NCBI GenBank assembly: GCA_026415415.1
Contig: JAOAHE010000002.1
Span: 30,259 to 94,258, forward strand
Direction: 5' to 3'
From: Thermodesulfovibrionales bacterium
GTDB taxonomy: Bacteria > Nitrospirota > Thermodesulfovibrionia > Thermodesulfovibrionales > Dissulfurispiraceae
DNA length: 64,000 nt
The position numbers were made by a program, and so were the translations under genes. Each line of letters starts with the position of its first letter. The first letter of the stretch is position 1. The notes beneath the pieces were generated by a model. That model did no database searches. It saw only the letters and a program-made list of their open reading frames with translations, and was not told where the DNA came from. Positions 46,914 through 56,075 of this stretch are shown piece by piece.

Positions 46914-47123
46914 TTATGTTTTTAGCTTTTTCATTATCTCAGGAAGTTGGGTTATAAAGTCTGGGTTTACTCTCCCAAGATACATTTTAAGACCTTTAAT
47001 GTCCAACTTAATATCTTCTATCTCTTGTTTTTGTTCACTAAGTTTGCTTATCTTTTCAGTAAGACTTTTAATCTCTTTCTCTAACAAAGATATCTTTTCT
47101 TGTAAAACTAAAATATCTTTCAT
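46914..47123 (-). CDS. Small coiled-coil protein
   Basis: The 69-residue product is a heptad-patterned coil (LQEKISLLEKEIKSLTEKI, SKLSEQKQEIEDIKLDIKG) with a short tail PEIMKKLKT. An AAGGA site lies 8 bases before the ATG. It is 22 bases after the COX24-like gene on the same strand, so the two are probably co-transcribed. No family recognised. Confidence 0.65.
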   Translation of the reverse strand: MKDILVLQEKISLLEKEIKSLTEKISKLSEQKQEIEDIKLDIKGLKMYLGRVNPDFITQLPEIMKKLKT

Positions 47124-47145
47124 TTTTAAGTCCTTTATGTTTAAG

Positions 47146-47238
47146 CTATTTTCTACGTTGTGCCCTTGTTTTTTTAGCCAGTTTTCTGTGTTTATGTTTA
47201 CGCATCTTCTTTTTACGCCATTTTATTACGCTACCCAC
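47146..47238 (-). CDS. AURKAIP1/COX24-domain small basic protein
   Basis: This gene is too short for ordinary gene calling. It encodes 30 residues from a GTG start: VGSVIKWRKKKMRKHKHRKL and a tail of AKKTRAQRRK. This matches the bacterial AURKAIP1/COX24-domain proteins, which are related to mitochondrial ribosomal protein mS38 and are thought to be ribosome-associated. A full GGAGGTGA ribosome site lies 5 bases from the GTG, which supports translation. It precedes the small coiled-coil gene. Confidence 0.85.
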   Translation of the reverse strand: MGSVIKWRKKKMRKHKHRKLAKKTRAQRRK

Positions 47239-47310
47239 ACCCTCACCTCCTCATTATTAAGTGTAATTATAATAACATACCTAACATAAATAATAAGAAC
47301 AAGATTTACG

Positions 47311-50300
47311 CTAAAGTGTCTTACTATGAAATTTATTAGTAGCTGCCTCCATAAATGCTTCTATTTGTAGTTCAGTAGCGGTAGACTCTGTACCATCGTA
47401 TGGAATACTTATACAAGGTACATCATACTCATCACTCAAAACCTTAAGTAATGCTGTAACTATAGTGCCAGGCATACAACCAAAGGGCATAACATTGATG
47501 ATGCCGCAACAGCCTCTTTGTATGAAATCTATAGCCTTACCAATACTGAGGATTGTTTCACCCTCAAATGAATCATGAACATAAGGGGATGCCATCTCTA
47601 ATAGCTCTTTGGTTTTAGGTTCATGGAGGGTTTTTAAAAACCCCTTAAAAGGTTTTGTTAAAGCATGCTCTATTTTTGCTTGCATAAGCTTTTTTATCCC
47701 AAAGGCTAAAAGAGCAGAAGTGTCTTTATTCCTAATTGCCCTTCTTTCTGCAAGAAAATTCACATAGTAGATCCATTCTTCCATTGGTGCCAGATACACT
47801 TCACCGCCAAGAGCCTCAATTTTTCTCACAAGATCTTCGTTAGAGAAGGTATGAGATCTAACAAAGATCTCACCTACCACTCCTATTAGTGGCTTTTGTA
47901 TGTTTTTCTTAGGAATATTTTTAAAGTCATTTTTAAGGGTTTCCATTAAATATTTAAGCTCATCATAAGGGCTTTTACAAAGAAGAGAATAAATTTTATC
48001 AAGATATCTTTTATATAGAGCATCAGTTATACCTTTTTCAGCCTCATAGGGTCTGGTCTCGTGAAGACATTTATATAAGATATCAAATGCTACGATTCCT
48101 GCCCATGCGGTTTTTGTAAACTCATTACCTTTGCCATTTTGAACAAAATTATTAGAATGCTGTTCAGGAGCGAAGATTAACACATCTTCATAGCCGATCT
48201 TCTTAAGAATAATATTTTGTAAAACATTATATTGTCCAAACCTGCAAGGACCTCCAGCTGTTGGCATTAAAAAAGCTGTTTGCTCAGGCCTCACGCCGGG
48301 TTGTGATAGCATTTTGATAATATCACCTGTTGTTACAGTGCATGGATAACACTCTTTCCCAGATAAATATTTCTTGCCTATATCAACTGATTCTTTATCT
48401 GAAAGAGGTAGAACTTCTGATTTTATGCCACATTTATTGTATGCCGCAGATACAGCAAAAGCGTGATCAACCATTCTTGGTATATAAACAGTCCTTCCTT
48501 CGAGAGAAAGGGATTTTTTAAGCTTTAAGTTAGGAGCAACAGAGTAATTAGTCCGACTTTTTGCATCAAAGAAACTATTTATACTATCAAGAAAAGCCTC
48601 ACATCTTGTCAAAGCACCAGCATCAGCACTATGTTCGTCTATTTCTATATGTAAAAAAGGTTTATCCCCTAGTTCTTCCCTAAAATATTTAAGAATAAAA
48701 GAGTCAGGTCCACAGGAAAAATTTCCTATATATATTGGGTAAAGGTTCTTTTCTTTAGAAATAATTTTAGAGGCTCTAAGGATTCTTTGTCCGGCCCTCC
48801 AGTACATGTTTGGCCATTCATTGCTTATTGATACACTTTCTATCGGGAGAAAATCCATTGGTAAAGACAGAATATTAATGTTGTTGAGTTTCTTTGGTAT
48901 TTCAAGATTCATTCCAGGATCATAAGCGTTGTATGCTCTACCAACAATGATAATGATTGGTTCTTTTGATCTTAAATACTCCTGCAAAACCTCTAACCCC
49001 TTATTTTTTATAGCTGTAATGAAATCATCTTGTGACTTTGTGGCATAAAAAATAGCTCTTTCAATATCCTTCTTAGATATATCATACTGAGAAAAAACCC
49101 TTTTTAATTCTTTTTTAAGATATTCATCGCCTCTACTTAAATCTATAATTGGGGTAATAGTTGTTTTTCCCTCGGTAATTGATTTAGTCACATATGGAAT
49201 AGTCTGAACATAAGGACAAGATAAACCTCTTACATATTCATTGGTATCCTTGTTTAGATTGATTGAACTTGGTATAAATAAAATATCCAGATCTTCGTTA
49301 ATTAAATACTTAATATGACCATGAGCTACCTTCACAGGAAAGCAAGCTTCTGAAAAAATGTTCTCTAATCCCAAATTTTTGATCTGTTTGTTAGTCTTTG
49401 GGGAAACTACAACCTCAAAGCCAAGCTCCCACAGCAATGTGCTCCAAAAAGGCAAGTAATCATGAAATAAAAATATATAAGGCAGCCCAATTTTTAATCC
49501 TAAGGACCTTCTGCTACCTTTGGATTGATAATCAAGATGCGCTTTCCACAACATCTCCTCTCTAAAGGTGAACAAATCTGGAACTTTAGACTTTTGTTGT
49601 TGCCTGATATCATACTTTTCGCATCTTCCACCATAATACAAAAAGCCTTCTTCATCAGCTACTTTAACTCTATTTATCTCACATACATTAGGACACCCTT
49701 TACACTCAAAGGAACTAATCTCATAAGGTTTTTGCGATAGTTGGAATCCTTTAAATTTAGTTGGTGGATTACCCAACTCTTGCATATGCCTTTTTGCTAT
49801 CAAAGCCATACCTATAGCACCTGTAACATCATGATTTGGGGGAACGGTAATCTCTCTGCCAAGGTATTTCTCAAATGCTGCTACAACTGATTTATTGAAG
49901 GCTACACCACCTTGAAAGAAGATATTATTTCCGATCTTCTTTCCAGCAACTACTCTATTTATGTAATTTTGAACAATTGAATAAGCCAAACCAGCAAGAA
50001 GATTTTCTTTCTCTGCACCTTTTTGCAAGTTTGACATTAGGGAGTTTTCCATAAAAACAGTGCATCTCTCACCAAGTCTGCACGGATTTTTGGCTCTCAG
50101 TGCCATTTCTGCAAAATCATTTTTTATTGAAACATCCAGTTTTTCTGCCTGCTCCTCAAGAAATGAGCCTGTGCCTGCAGCACAAGCCTTATTCATCTCA
50201 AAATCTATGATCATGCCATTTTCTATAGAAATATACTTGGAGTCCTGCCCACCAATCTCAAAAATTGTATCTACCTTAGGGTCTATATAAATTGCAGCCG

Positions 50301-51495
50301 TAGCTTGTGCGGTAATCTCGTTTTTTACTATATCAGCACCTACATAATCAGCTATCATATACCTGCCTGAACCAGTAGTTCCTACACCAACTATTTCTAC
50401 AGCCTCACCTACCTCTTGATAAACCTCTCGGAGACCTTGTTTAACTGCCTCTATCGGTCTACCTGCTGTCATTAAGTAACTCTTTGCAAGGAGATTCCCT
50501 TCTTCATCAACAATAGCAAGATTAGTGCTTATAGAGCCTATATCTATGCCAAGATAAGCTTTAACCTTTTGTGATTCTAATACACTAAAAGGTAACTTTA
50601 TATCCTTTGACTTCAGGTGTCTCTCTAAGAATCTATCCCCTTCGCATAAGAGAGGTTTATGAGCATTATCAGAATAAACTTGGGTAGATATATAACTATC
50701 TAATGATTCTATATCAAAGTTATTAAACTTATTGTCATCTCTGTCTTTTAGCGCAGCTCCTATCGCACCCATATACAAAAAATCTGGAGGCACGAATAAC
50801 TCATTAAGACCAAAAACTTCCTTAAAAGCCCTAATCATGCCTTTGTTTGCAGCTACTCCTCCTTGAAAAGAGACTGGTGGGATAATATCCTTTCCTTTTG
50901 CGATAGCTCCTTTGAAGTTTCTTGCTACAGCAAAACACAGACCAGCAACTATGTCTTCGACAGGGGTTGCGATCTGCTGAAGATGAATCATATCTGATTT
51001 TGCAAAAACGCTACATCGCCCAGCTATTTTAGAAGGTCTTTTAGATTGTTCTGCCATTTCACTAAATTCTTCTATTGTTAGTCTTAGCCTTTCTGCCTGT
51101 TGCTCTAAAAATGAGCCTGTCCCTGCAGCACAAACTGAGTTCATAGAGAAGTCTTTAATTCTTCCATCCTGAAGAAATATTAGTTTTGAATCCTCACCGC
51201 CTATCTCAATTATTGTTCTAATATTAGGGTATAGGCTTTTTACTGAATAGGACTGAGCAACTATCTCATTTATGGGACTTATTTTTAAGATAGATGCTAT
51301 GATTTTACCTGCCGAACCTGTGATAGAGAGAAAAGCTTGGGGAAAATCCTTTTTTACTTGCTTTAATAATTGTAGTGCTACTTTAATGCTATTGCCAAAA
51401 TGCCTTATATAGAAATCTTTTATTTTCTCACCTCTATCATTAAGGACAACAAGCTTTACAAATACAGACCCCACATCAAGGCCTATGCGTTCCAT
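47311..51495 (-). CDS. Giant 2-hydroxyacyl-CoA dehydratase activase-related protein (BadF/HgdC type, duplicated)
   Basis: The protein of about 1394 residues has two ASKHA ATPase domains of the HgdC type, each with DVGS/DIGS phosphate loops, EIGGEDSK or EIGGQDSK, and the 4Fe-4S cysteine motif AAGTGSFLEEQAE. They are followed by a DUF2229/HgdB-like region (CKGCPNVCEI, KECYPCTVTTGD, GPCRFGQYN, CCGIINVMPFGCMPGT). Such proteins drive low-potential electrons to dehydratases or reductases by ATP hydrolysis. The ATG has GGGGG at 5 bases; a TTG 4 codons earlier is less likely. No dehydratase gene is beside it, so its partner is unknown. Confidence 0.9.
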   Translation of the reverse strand: MERIGLDVGSVFVKLVVLNDRGEKIKDFYIRHFGNSIKVALQLLKQVKKDFPQAFLSITGSAGKIIASILKISPINEIVAQSYSVKSLYPNIRTIIEIGGEDSKLIFLQDGRIKDFSMNSVCAAGTGSFLEQQAERLRLTIEEFSEMAEQSKRPSKIAGRCSVFAKSDMIHLQQIATPVEDIVAGLCFAVARNFKGAIAKGKDIIPPVSFQGGVAANKGMIRAFKEVFGLNELFVPPDFLYMGAIGAALKDRDDNKFNNFDIESLDSYISTQVYSDNAHKPLLCEGDRFLERHLKSKDIKLPFSVLESQKVKAYLGIDIGSISTNLAIVDEEGNLLAKSYLMTAGRPIEAVKQGLREVYQEVGEAVEIVGVGTTGSGRYMIADYVGADIVKNEITAQATAAIYIDPKVDTIFEIGGQDSKYISIENGMIIDFEMNKACAAGTGSFLEEQAEKLDVSIKNDFAEMALRAKNPCRLGERCTVFMENSLMSNLQKGAEKENLLAGLAYSIVQNYINRVVAGKKIGNNIFFQGGVAFNKSVVAAFEKYLGREITVPPNHDVTGAIGMALIAKRHMQELGNPPTKFKGFQLSQKPYEISSFECKGCPNVCEINRVKVADEEGFLYYGGRCEKYDIRQQQKSKVPDLFTFREEMLWKAHLDYQSKGSRRSLGLKIGLPYIFLFHDYLPFWSTLLWELGFEVVVSPKTNKQIKNLGLENIFSEACFPVKVAHGHIKYLINEDLDILFIPSSINLNKDTNEYVRGLSCPYVQTIPYVTKSITEGKTTITPIIDLSRGDEYLKKELKRVFSQYDISKKDIERAIFYATKSQDDFITAIKNKGLEVLQEYLRSKEPIIIIVGRAYNAYDPGMNLEIPKKLNNINILSLPMDFLPIESVSISNEWPNMYWRAGQRILRASKIISKEKNLYPIYIGNFSCGPDSFILKYFREELGDKPFLHIEIDEHSADAGALTRCEAFLDSINSFFDAKSRTNYSVAPNLKLKKSLSLEGRTVYIPRMVDHAFAVSAAYNKCGIKSEVLPLSDKESVDIGKKYLSGKECYPCTVTTGDIIKMLSQPGVRPEQTAFLMPTAGGPCRFGQYNVLQNIILKKIGYEDVLIFAPEQHSNNFVQNGKGNEFTKTAWAGIVAFDILYKCLHETRPYEAEKGITDALYKRYLDKIYSLLCKSPYDELKYLMETLKNDFKNIPKKNIQKPLIGVVGEIFVRSHTFSNEDLVRKIEALGGEVYLAPMEEWIYYVNFLAERRAIRNKDTSALLAFGIKKLMQAKIEHALTKPFKGFLKTLHEPKTKELLEMASPYVHDSFEGETILSIGKAIDFIQRGCCGIINVMPFGCMPGTIVTALLKVLSDEYDVPCISIPYDGTESTATELQIEAFMEAATNKFHSKTL

Positions 51496-51507
51496 TGTTA
51501 CCCCCAA

Positions 51508-51824
51508 AAATTTAGCATTTATTTCGTTTATACAGCATTATTATTTAAGTTAAAAAAATTAATTATAAAATGACATTGTATTAAATAATCAACAAATTCT
51601 TTTGAACATCTAACCTTATAATAAAATAAATGTTTACCGATGCAGTTTCTATCAATTACAACATACTATTAACATGAGAGAATACTTTTAAAAGACGACC
51701 TTAAAATACCATCCTCTGCTGAATAAAAAGCTCTTACCACTGCATAGACAAGTTTTCTTTTTTAAATTTTAATTTATCATCTCAAAGTAATTCATAAGTT
51801 AACGATTACAAACTCAAAGGTAAC
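51508..51824. other. Gene-free stretch
   Basis: About 317 AT-rich bases between the activase promoter side and the end of thiC. Nothing recognised. Confidence 0.5.
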
Positions 51825-53111
51825 TCATTTTTGCCGTAAAACTCTCTCTACTGTCTTAATAGCACAAAACTCTCCACACATGCTACAGACATCACTAAGA
51901 GTTGGAGGTATTTGTTCTCTAAGAAACCTAATCTTCTCTGGATTAAAACTTAAAGAGATCTGTCCTTCCCAATCAAGATTTTTCCTGTATAAAGACATCT
52001 GTCTATCTTTTTCTATAGCGCTTGGTATCCCTTTAGCTATATCAGCTGCATGAGCGGCAATCTTTGAGGCTATTAAACCTTCCTTTACATCTTCAATATC
52101 TGGAAGCCTAATGTGTTCTGACGGTGTAACATAGCAAAGAAAATCAGCCCCTGCAGCACCTGCTATTGCTCCACCGATTGCTGCAGCTATATGATCGTAA
52201 CCTAAGGCTATATCAGTAACAAGAGGTCCAAGAACATAGAAGGGAGCACCTTTACAAATCTTCTTCTGTAATTTTATATTAAGCTCTACCTGATTTAATG
52301 GTACATGACCTGGTCCTTCAATAATCACCTGCACACCCTCGCTTAGTGCAATATCTCGGAGTTCACTTAGGGTTAGTAGCTCCTCTATTTGACACCTATC
52401 TGTTGCGTCTTGCAGACAACCAGGTCTTAACCCATCTCCAAGACTTAAAGTGAGGTCATATTTTTTTGCAATTTCTAAAAGCCTGTCAAATTGCTCATAT
52501 AAAGGATTTTCTCTATCATTTAAGATCATCCATTCAAGTAAAAATGAGCCACCTCTACTTACTATATTTAATTGTCTACCTTCAACCTTTAGCCTCTCTA
52601 TCGCTTTACGTGTAACCCCACAATGAACGGTTATAAAATCCACTCCATCTTCAGCATGTTCTTCTATCACTTTAAAGAGTTGATCTTCAGTCATCTTTGA
52701 GATAGAATTTGCCTGTTCTACTGCCTGAACTACAGCCTCATAAATAGGAACGGTTCCGACAGCAATTGGAGCTTTCTTTATTAAAGAATTTCTTATCTCT
52801 TTAATAGCACCACCAGTAGATAGATCCATTACAGCGTCAGCACCATACTTAATTAATACTTCAAGCTTTGATATCTCTTCATCAAGAGAGATTTTGTCCT
52901 TAGAAGTGCCTATATTTGCATTTATCTTTGTTTTCAAGCCATTACCTATAGCAAGAGGCTGAATATCTCTCTTTATATTTTTGGTAATAACAGTTAAACC
53001 ATTTGCAATATCAGATGCGATTTTCTCTGGGGATACATTCTCTAAATTAGCTACTTTTTCCATCTCTAAGGTTATTATTCCCTTTTTAGCATACTGAATT
53101 CTTGTCATCAT
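51825..53111 (-). CDS. thiC: Phosphomethylpyrimidine synthase ThiC
   Basis: ThiC is a radical SAM enzyme converting aminoimidazole ribotide to the thiamine pyrimidine. The 428-residue form lacks the long N-terminal extension of enterobacterial ThiC, as in many anaerobes. It has GADAVMDLSTGGAI, VHCGVTRKAIE, SRGGSFLLEWMI, ATDRCQIEEL, EGPGHVPLNQVELN and the C-terminal cluster motif CSMCGEFC. Its start overlaps the end of thiE by 26 bases, and it is the last gene of the thiS-thiG-thiE-thiC operon. Confidence 0.97.
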   Translation of the reverse strand: MMTRIQYAKKGIITLEMEKVANLENVSPEKIASDIANGLTVITKNIKRDIQPLAIGNGLKTKINANIGTSKDKISLDEEISKLEVLIKYGADAVMDLSTGGAIKEIRNSLIKKAPIAVGTVPIYEAVVQAVEQANSISKMTEDQLFKVIEEHAEDGVDFITVHCGVTRKAIERLKVEGRQLNIVSRGGSFLLEWMILNDRENPLYEQFDRLLEIAKKYDLTLSLGDGLRPGCLQDATDRCQIEELLTLSELRDIALSEGVQVIIEGPGHVPLNQVELNIKLQKKICKGAPFYVLGPLVTDIALGYDHIAAAIGGAIAGAAGADFLCYVTPSEHIRLPDIEDVKEGLIASKIAAHAADIAKGIPSAIEKDRQMSLYRKNLDWEGQISLSFNPEKIRFLREQIPPTLSDVCSMCGEFCAIKTVERVLRQK

Positions 53112-53730
53112 TTTTCTCCAAACGATATATAAATTTGCTAACAGTATCTTCTATATTTTCTGCAGAAAGAATAGACCTTATTACTGCTACTCCATTAGCT
53201 CCGGCAGATAATACTTCATTAATATTTGTAAGGTCTATACCTCCTATAGCAAGTATAGGGATAGTTATAAACTGCCGTACTTCCTTCAAAGAATTCAACC
53301 CAACTGGATCTCCATATTTTAGTTTTGAAGGCGTCTTAAAAATGGGACCAAATGTAATAAAATCAGCACTTTCTGTTTGTGCTATTTTTGCTTCATCAAG
53401 TGAGTGGGTTGAGACTCCTATAAGCATATTTTTTTTAACAATTTTCCTTACTGCATGAGGTGGTATACTTGTTTGAGCAAGATGAACTCCTGAAGCACCC
53501 ACAGATAAAGCAACATCAACTCTATCATTAATAAAAAGCTTTGCTCTATAGTATTCTGTTATTGACTTTATTTGATAGGCTAACCTTAAGTAATCCCTAA
53601 TAGGTAAATCTTTTTCTCTTAATTGTATCGCGGTAACGCCTGCTTTCAGTGCTCTTTCTATTGAATATAAGAAAGCATTTTCTGTAAAAAATAACTTTCG
53701 GTCTGTTATCAGGTAAAGCTTAGGGAACAT
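53086..53730 (-). CDS. thiE: Thiamine-phosphate synthase ThiE
   Basis: ThiE joins the pyrimidine and thiazole halves. The 214-residue TIM-barrel protein has LYLITDRKLF, AGVTAIQLREKDL, LFINDRVDVALSVGASGVHL, GVSTHSLDEAKIAQ, FGPIFKTPSK and AIGGIDLTNINEVLSAGANG, all family markers. It starts 4 bases after thiG and overlaps thiC. Confidence 0.96.
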   Translation of the reverse strand: MFPKLYLITDRKLFFTENAFLYSIERALKAGVTAIQLREKDLPIRDYLRLAYQIKSITEYYRAKLFINDRVDVALSVGASGVHLAQTSIPPHAVRKIVKKNMLIGVSTHSLDEAKIAQTESADFITFGPIFKTPSKLKYGDPVGLNSLKEVRQFITIPILAIGGIDLTNINEVLSAGANGVAVIRSILSAENIEDTVSKFIYRLEKNDDKNSVC

Positions 53731-53734
53731 TAAT

Positions 53735-54511
53735 TTATACCAACATTCCCTCTAATGGACTGCTGGCTGTAGCATATAATTTCTTTGGTATCCTTCCTGC
53801 TTTATAAGCAAGTCTACCAGCTATTACAGCGTATTTCATAGCCTCTGCCATAGAGATAGGGTCTTTTGCGCCAGCAATCGCAGTATTGATTAAGACAGCA
53901 TCACAACCAAGTTCCATTGCTACTGTAGCATCTGAAGCAGTTCCAACACCTGCATCAACTATTATAGGGACTTTAGCAGCTTCTAATATTATCCTTATAT
54001 TATAAGGATTTCTTATCCCTAATCCTGAGCCTATTGGAGCTCCCAATGGCATAACTGCTGCGGCTCCAGCGTCCTCAAGCTTTTTTGCAATTACAGGGTC
54101 ATCGTTAGTATAGGGAAATACGATAAAACCTTCTTTTGCCAGTATCTCAGTTGCTTTTAAAAGTCCAATATTATCTGGGAACAACGTTTTTTCATCCCCT
54201 ATAACTTCAAGTTTTATCATATCTGAAACCCCAGCTTCCCGAGCTAAACGAGCATATCTTAAAGCATCCTCAACAGTATAACATCCAGCAGTATTTGGCA
54301 GAATCTTATATCTTTTAGGATCAAGATAATCAAGTAAATTTGGGGATTTTCTGTCTGTAATGTTAACTCTTCTGACTGCAACAGTGACAACATCTGAGCC
54401 TGATGCCTCAACTGCCCTTGCAGTTTCTTCAAAATCCTTGTATTTGCCAGTACCCACCCAAAGCCTTGATTTAAACTCTATACCTCTTATAATCAGCTTG
54501 TCATCCTCCAT
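53735..54511 (-). CDS. thiG: Thiazole synthase ThiG
   Basis: ThiG builds the thiazole ring from deoxyxylulose phosphate, dehydroglycine and the ThiS thiocarboxylate. The 258-residue protein has [46 protein letters not shown], the active Lys in IKLEVIGDE and [11 protein letters not shown]. ThiH or ThiO, which would supply dehydroglycine, is not in this operon and must be elsewhere. Confidence 0.97.
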   Translation of the reverse strand: MEDDKLIIRGIEFKSRLWVGTGKYKDFEETARAVEASGSDVVTVAVRRVNITDRKSPNLLDYLDPKRYKILPNTAGCYTVEDALRYARLAREAGVSDMIKLEVIGDEKTLFPDNIGLLKATEILAKEGFIVFPYTNDDPVIAKKLEDAGAAAVMPLGAPIGSGLGIRNPYNIRIILEAAKVPIIVDAGVGTASDATVAMELGCDAVLINTAIAGAKDPISMAEAMKYAVIAGRLAYKAGRIPKKLYATASSPLEGMLV

Positions 54512-54579
54512 ATTACCTCCCCTGATGTTGTCACAAAAAAACTATTTTTTGCTTTAAAAACTTATATTAATATTATAGT

Positions 54580-54786
54580 CTAAATGCCACCACCGACAAA
54601 ATTAATGATCTCAACAACATCTCCATCTTGTATTTTCTGCTTAGCTAAATCTGCTCTTCTAATAACACAGAGATTAAGTTCAACTGCAACTCTCTCTGGC
54701 ATAATTCCTAACTCAGATAAGAGCTCCAACAAGGTCTCCTTTTCAGTGTTATAGTCTTGACCGTTCAACTTTATTTTCATAGTCAT
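54580..54786 (-). CDS. thiS: Sulfur carrier protein ThiS
   Basis: A 68-residue ubiquitin-fold carrier: MKIKLNGQDYNTEKETLLEL, then VAVELNLCVIRR and GDVVEIINFVGGGI. The family normally ends in Gly-Gly, whose carboxylate is made into a thiocarboxylate; here one Ile follows the glycines. It is the first gene after the TPP riboswitch. ThiF, the activating enzyme, is not nearby. Confidence 0.93.
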   Translation of the reverse strand: MTMKIKLNGQDYNTEKETLLELLSELGIMPERVAVELNLCVIRRADLAKQKIQDGDVVEIINFVGGGI

Positions 54787-54811
54787 TTTTTTTCAAAATA
54801 AATTTGCTCAA

Positions 54812-54837
54812 AAAAAAACCTCCCGTCATATGAGAGG
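54812..54837 (-). terminator. Regulated terminator between the TPP riboswitch and thiS
   Basis: On the minus strand a 6-bp stem with one G-U pair (54832-54837 with 54819-54824) is followed by a run of eight T (54811-54818). It lies between the riboswitch and thiS, as expected for transcription attenuation. Confidence 0.75.
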
Positions 54838-54861
54838 ACTTTTACATTACTTTATAGACCC

Positions 54862-54953
54862 ATTCCCTACGACGGCATTGCCCGTATCAGGTTCAAAGGG
54901 TTTTCCTCATCCTTTTAGACAAGGAATCTCAGGCGTTGTAGCCTCCCCCAGGT
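54862..54953 (-). promoter_or_regulatory. TPP (THI-box) riboswitch
   Basis: The minus strand carries the THI-box core in order: the CTGAGA pyrimidine-sensing loop, then ACCCTTTGAACCTGAT, the CGGGCAATGCCG stem and CGTAGGGAA. An extra P3a-like hairpin lies after CTGAGA. It precedes thiS-thiG-thiE-thiC and should shut the operon down when thiamine pyrophosphate is plentiful. Confidence 0.95.
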
Positions 54954-55110
54954 TTTTTTATACTAAAACAGTATTTTAATTCTTGTCAAATGGATTTTTA
55001 ACCCAAAATCGCATTTAGTAAATGTCGTTAATCTTTGTTATTCTAACTTATTGTAGGCAAGTTATTAATAAACATCTAATAAATCCCAAAGAAATAATAT
55101 AAAATTCCAA

Positions 55111-55271
55111 TAACCCCACCTAACCTCCCCTTAACCTAAGGGGAGGAATTGAGTTATTTGGGCTCACTTTCACGCATGGGGAGGGAATTGAGTTGTTTGG
55201 TCTCGCCTTAACGCAGAAGGGGGACAAAATTACCCCCCTCTTAGTCTAAGAGGGGGTAAGGGGGAGTTAGA
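55111..55271. repeat. Palindrome-rich repeat, copy A
   Basis: About 160 bp with two hairpins: CCTCCCCTTA...TAAGGGGAGG at the left and TACCCCCCTCTTA...TAAGAGGGGGTA at the right. Between them an internal unit GGGGAGGGAATTGAGTTGTT occurs about twice. It is about 90 per cent identical by eye to copy B. Confidence 0.9.
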
Positions 55272-55417
55272 CTGCCTCTATATTCAGGAGGCACAGAAGT
55301 CTAGTAGCATGGAAAATGACTTTAGCACTTTCAGAGTTTCTAAATTTATATATTTAAGTTAAGAGCGAGTGTGGTGGAGTAAGTTTTAAGAGGCGGTTTT
55401 AGCCAAAAAAAGAAAGA

Positions 55418-55580
55418 TAACCCCACCTAACCTCCCCTTAAGATAAGGGGAGGGAATTGAGTTGTTTGGTCTCACTTTCACGCATGGGGAGGGAAATTGA
55501 GTTGTTTGATCTCACCTTAAGCATAAGGAAGGACAAATTTACCCCCTCTTAGTCTAAGAGGGGGTAAGGGGGAGTTAGAC
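55418..55580. repeat. Palindrome-rich repeat, copy B
   Basis: Same layout as copy A in the same orientation, 307 bp further on. Both copies end in GGGGGAGTTAGAC. Differences are scattered base changes and short gaps, so the copies are not very recent. Confidence 0.9.
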
Positions 55581-55713
55581 TTAGAGCAGCAGAGCAAGAG
55601 TTTTCAAATAAAGAAGGATTTGTTTAGATCTTCAACTACTTCTCTACTTTAAGAGGTTCAAAGGGGATTAGCTATAGGCAAAGAGTTAGTAGGTCATGGT
55701 TTTTAATGGTAGC

Positions 55714-55745
55714 CGCAACCTTTAGGTTGCGATAAACAGTTTATC
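55714..55745. repeat. REP-like double hairpin of a second family
   Basis: A perfect 8-bp stem with a TT loop (55714-55721 with 55724-55731) abuts a 7-bp stem with a single-base loop (55731-55737 with 55739-55745). The flanks GTAGCCGC and AGCCGCTAAAGCC resemble interspersed REP elements. Confidence 0.7.
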
Positions 55746-55987
55746 ACAGCCGCTAAAGCCTTCGATTTCCCAGACTAATTACTTAGATTCTTCAATGCTT
55801 TTTATTGAAATATGCACTAACAAGATTTTTAAATTTGAGTATGAACGATAAGTTCACATTATTTATGATTTATATACTTATTATAGATATATTCTATAAT
55901 TTATCATTTATCAAGTGAAAATAACTATTAGAAAAACCTCATAGGTTGCCTTTAAAATATTGGCACAACATTGACCCCCTCTTTATG

Positions 55988-56027
55988 AACAGGCTGAAGA
56001 TGATAATTGCTCTATCTTTAGCCTGTT
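55988..56027. terminator. Hairpin 48 bases before yedF
   Basis: A 14-bp stem with one G-U position (55988-56001 with 56014-56027) encloses a 12-base loop. It could end transcription coming from the repeat tract or act in the yedF leader. Confidence 0.5.
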
Positions 56028-56075
56028 TGTTAAAAGTTTTAAGCAAGAAAAATATCTAAGTTAAGGAGCAAATAA

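Larger units (their letters stand above)
54977..56075. other. 1.1-kb gene-free tract with palindromic repeats
   Basis: No gene is visible on either strand. The tract holds two copies of a 160-bp palindrome-rich repeat, a different REP-like hairpin pair near 55.7 kb and a hairpin just before yedF, listed separately. It forms the boundary between the thiamine operon and the arsenic-type cluster. Confidence 0.8.

Noticed and set aside
55111..55580. Repeats considered as a CRISPR array
   Set aside because: Only two long, imperfect, palindrome-rich copies, with no regular spacers and no cas genes.
55961..55976. TGGCAC...TTGA resembling a sigma-54 promoter before yedF
   Set aside because: The spacing between the -24 and -12 elements is off by one base and the -12 GC is missing.
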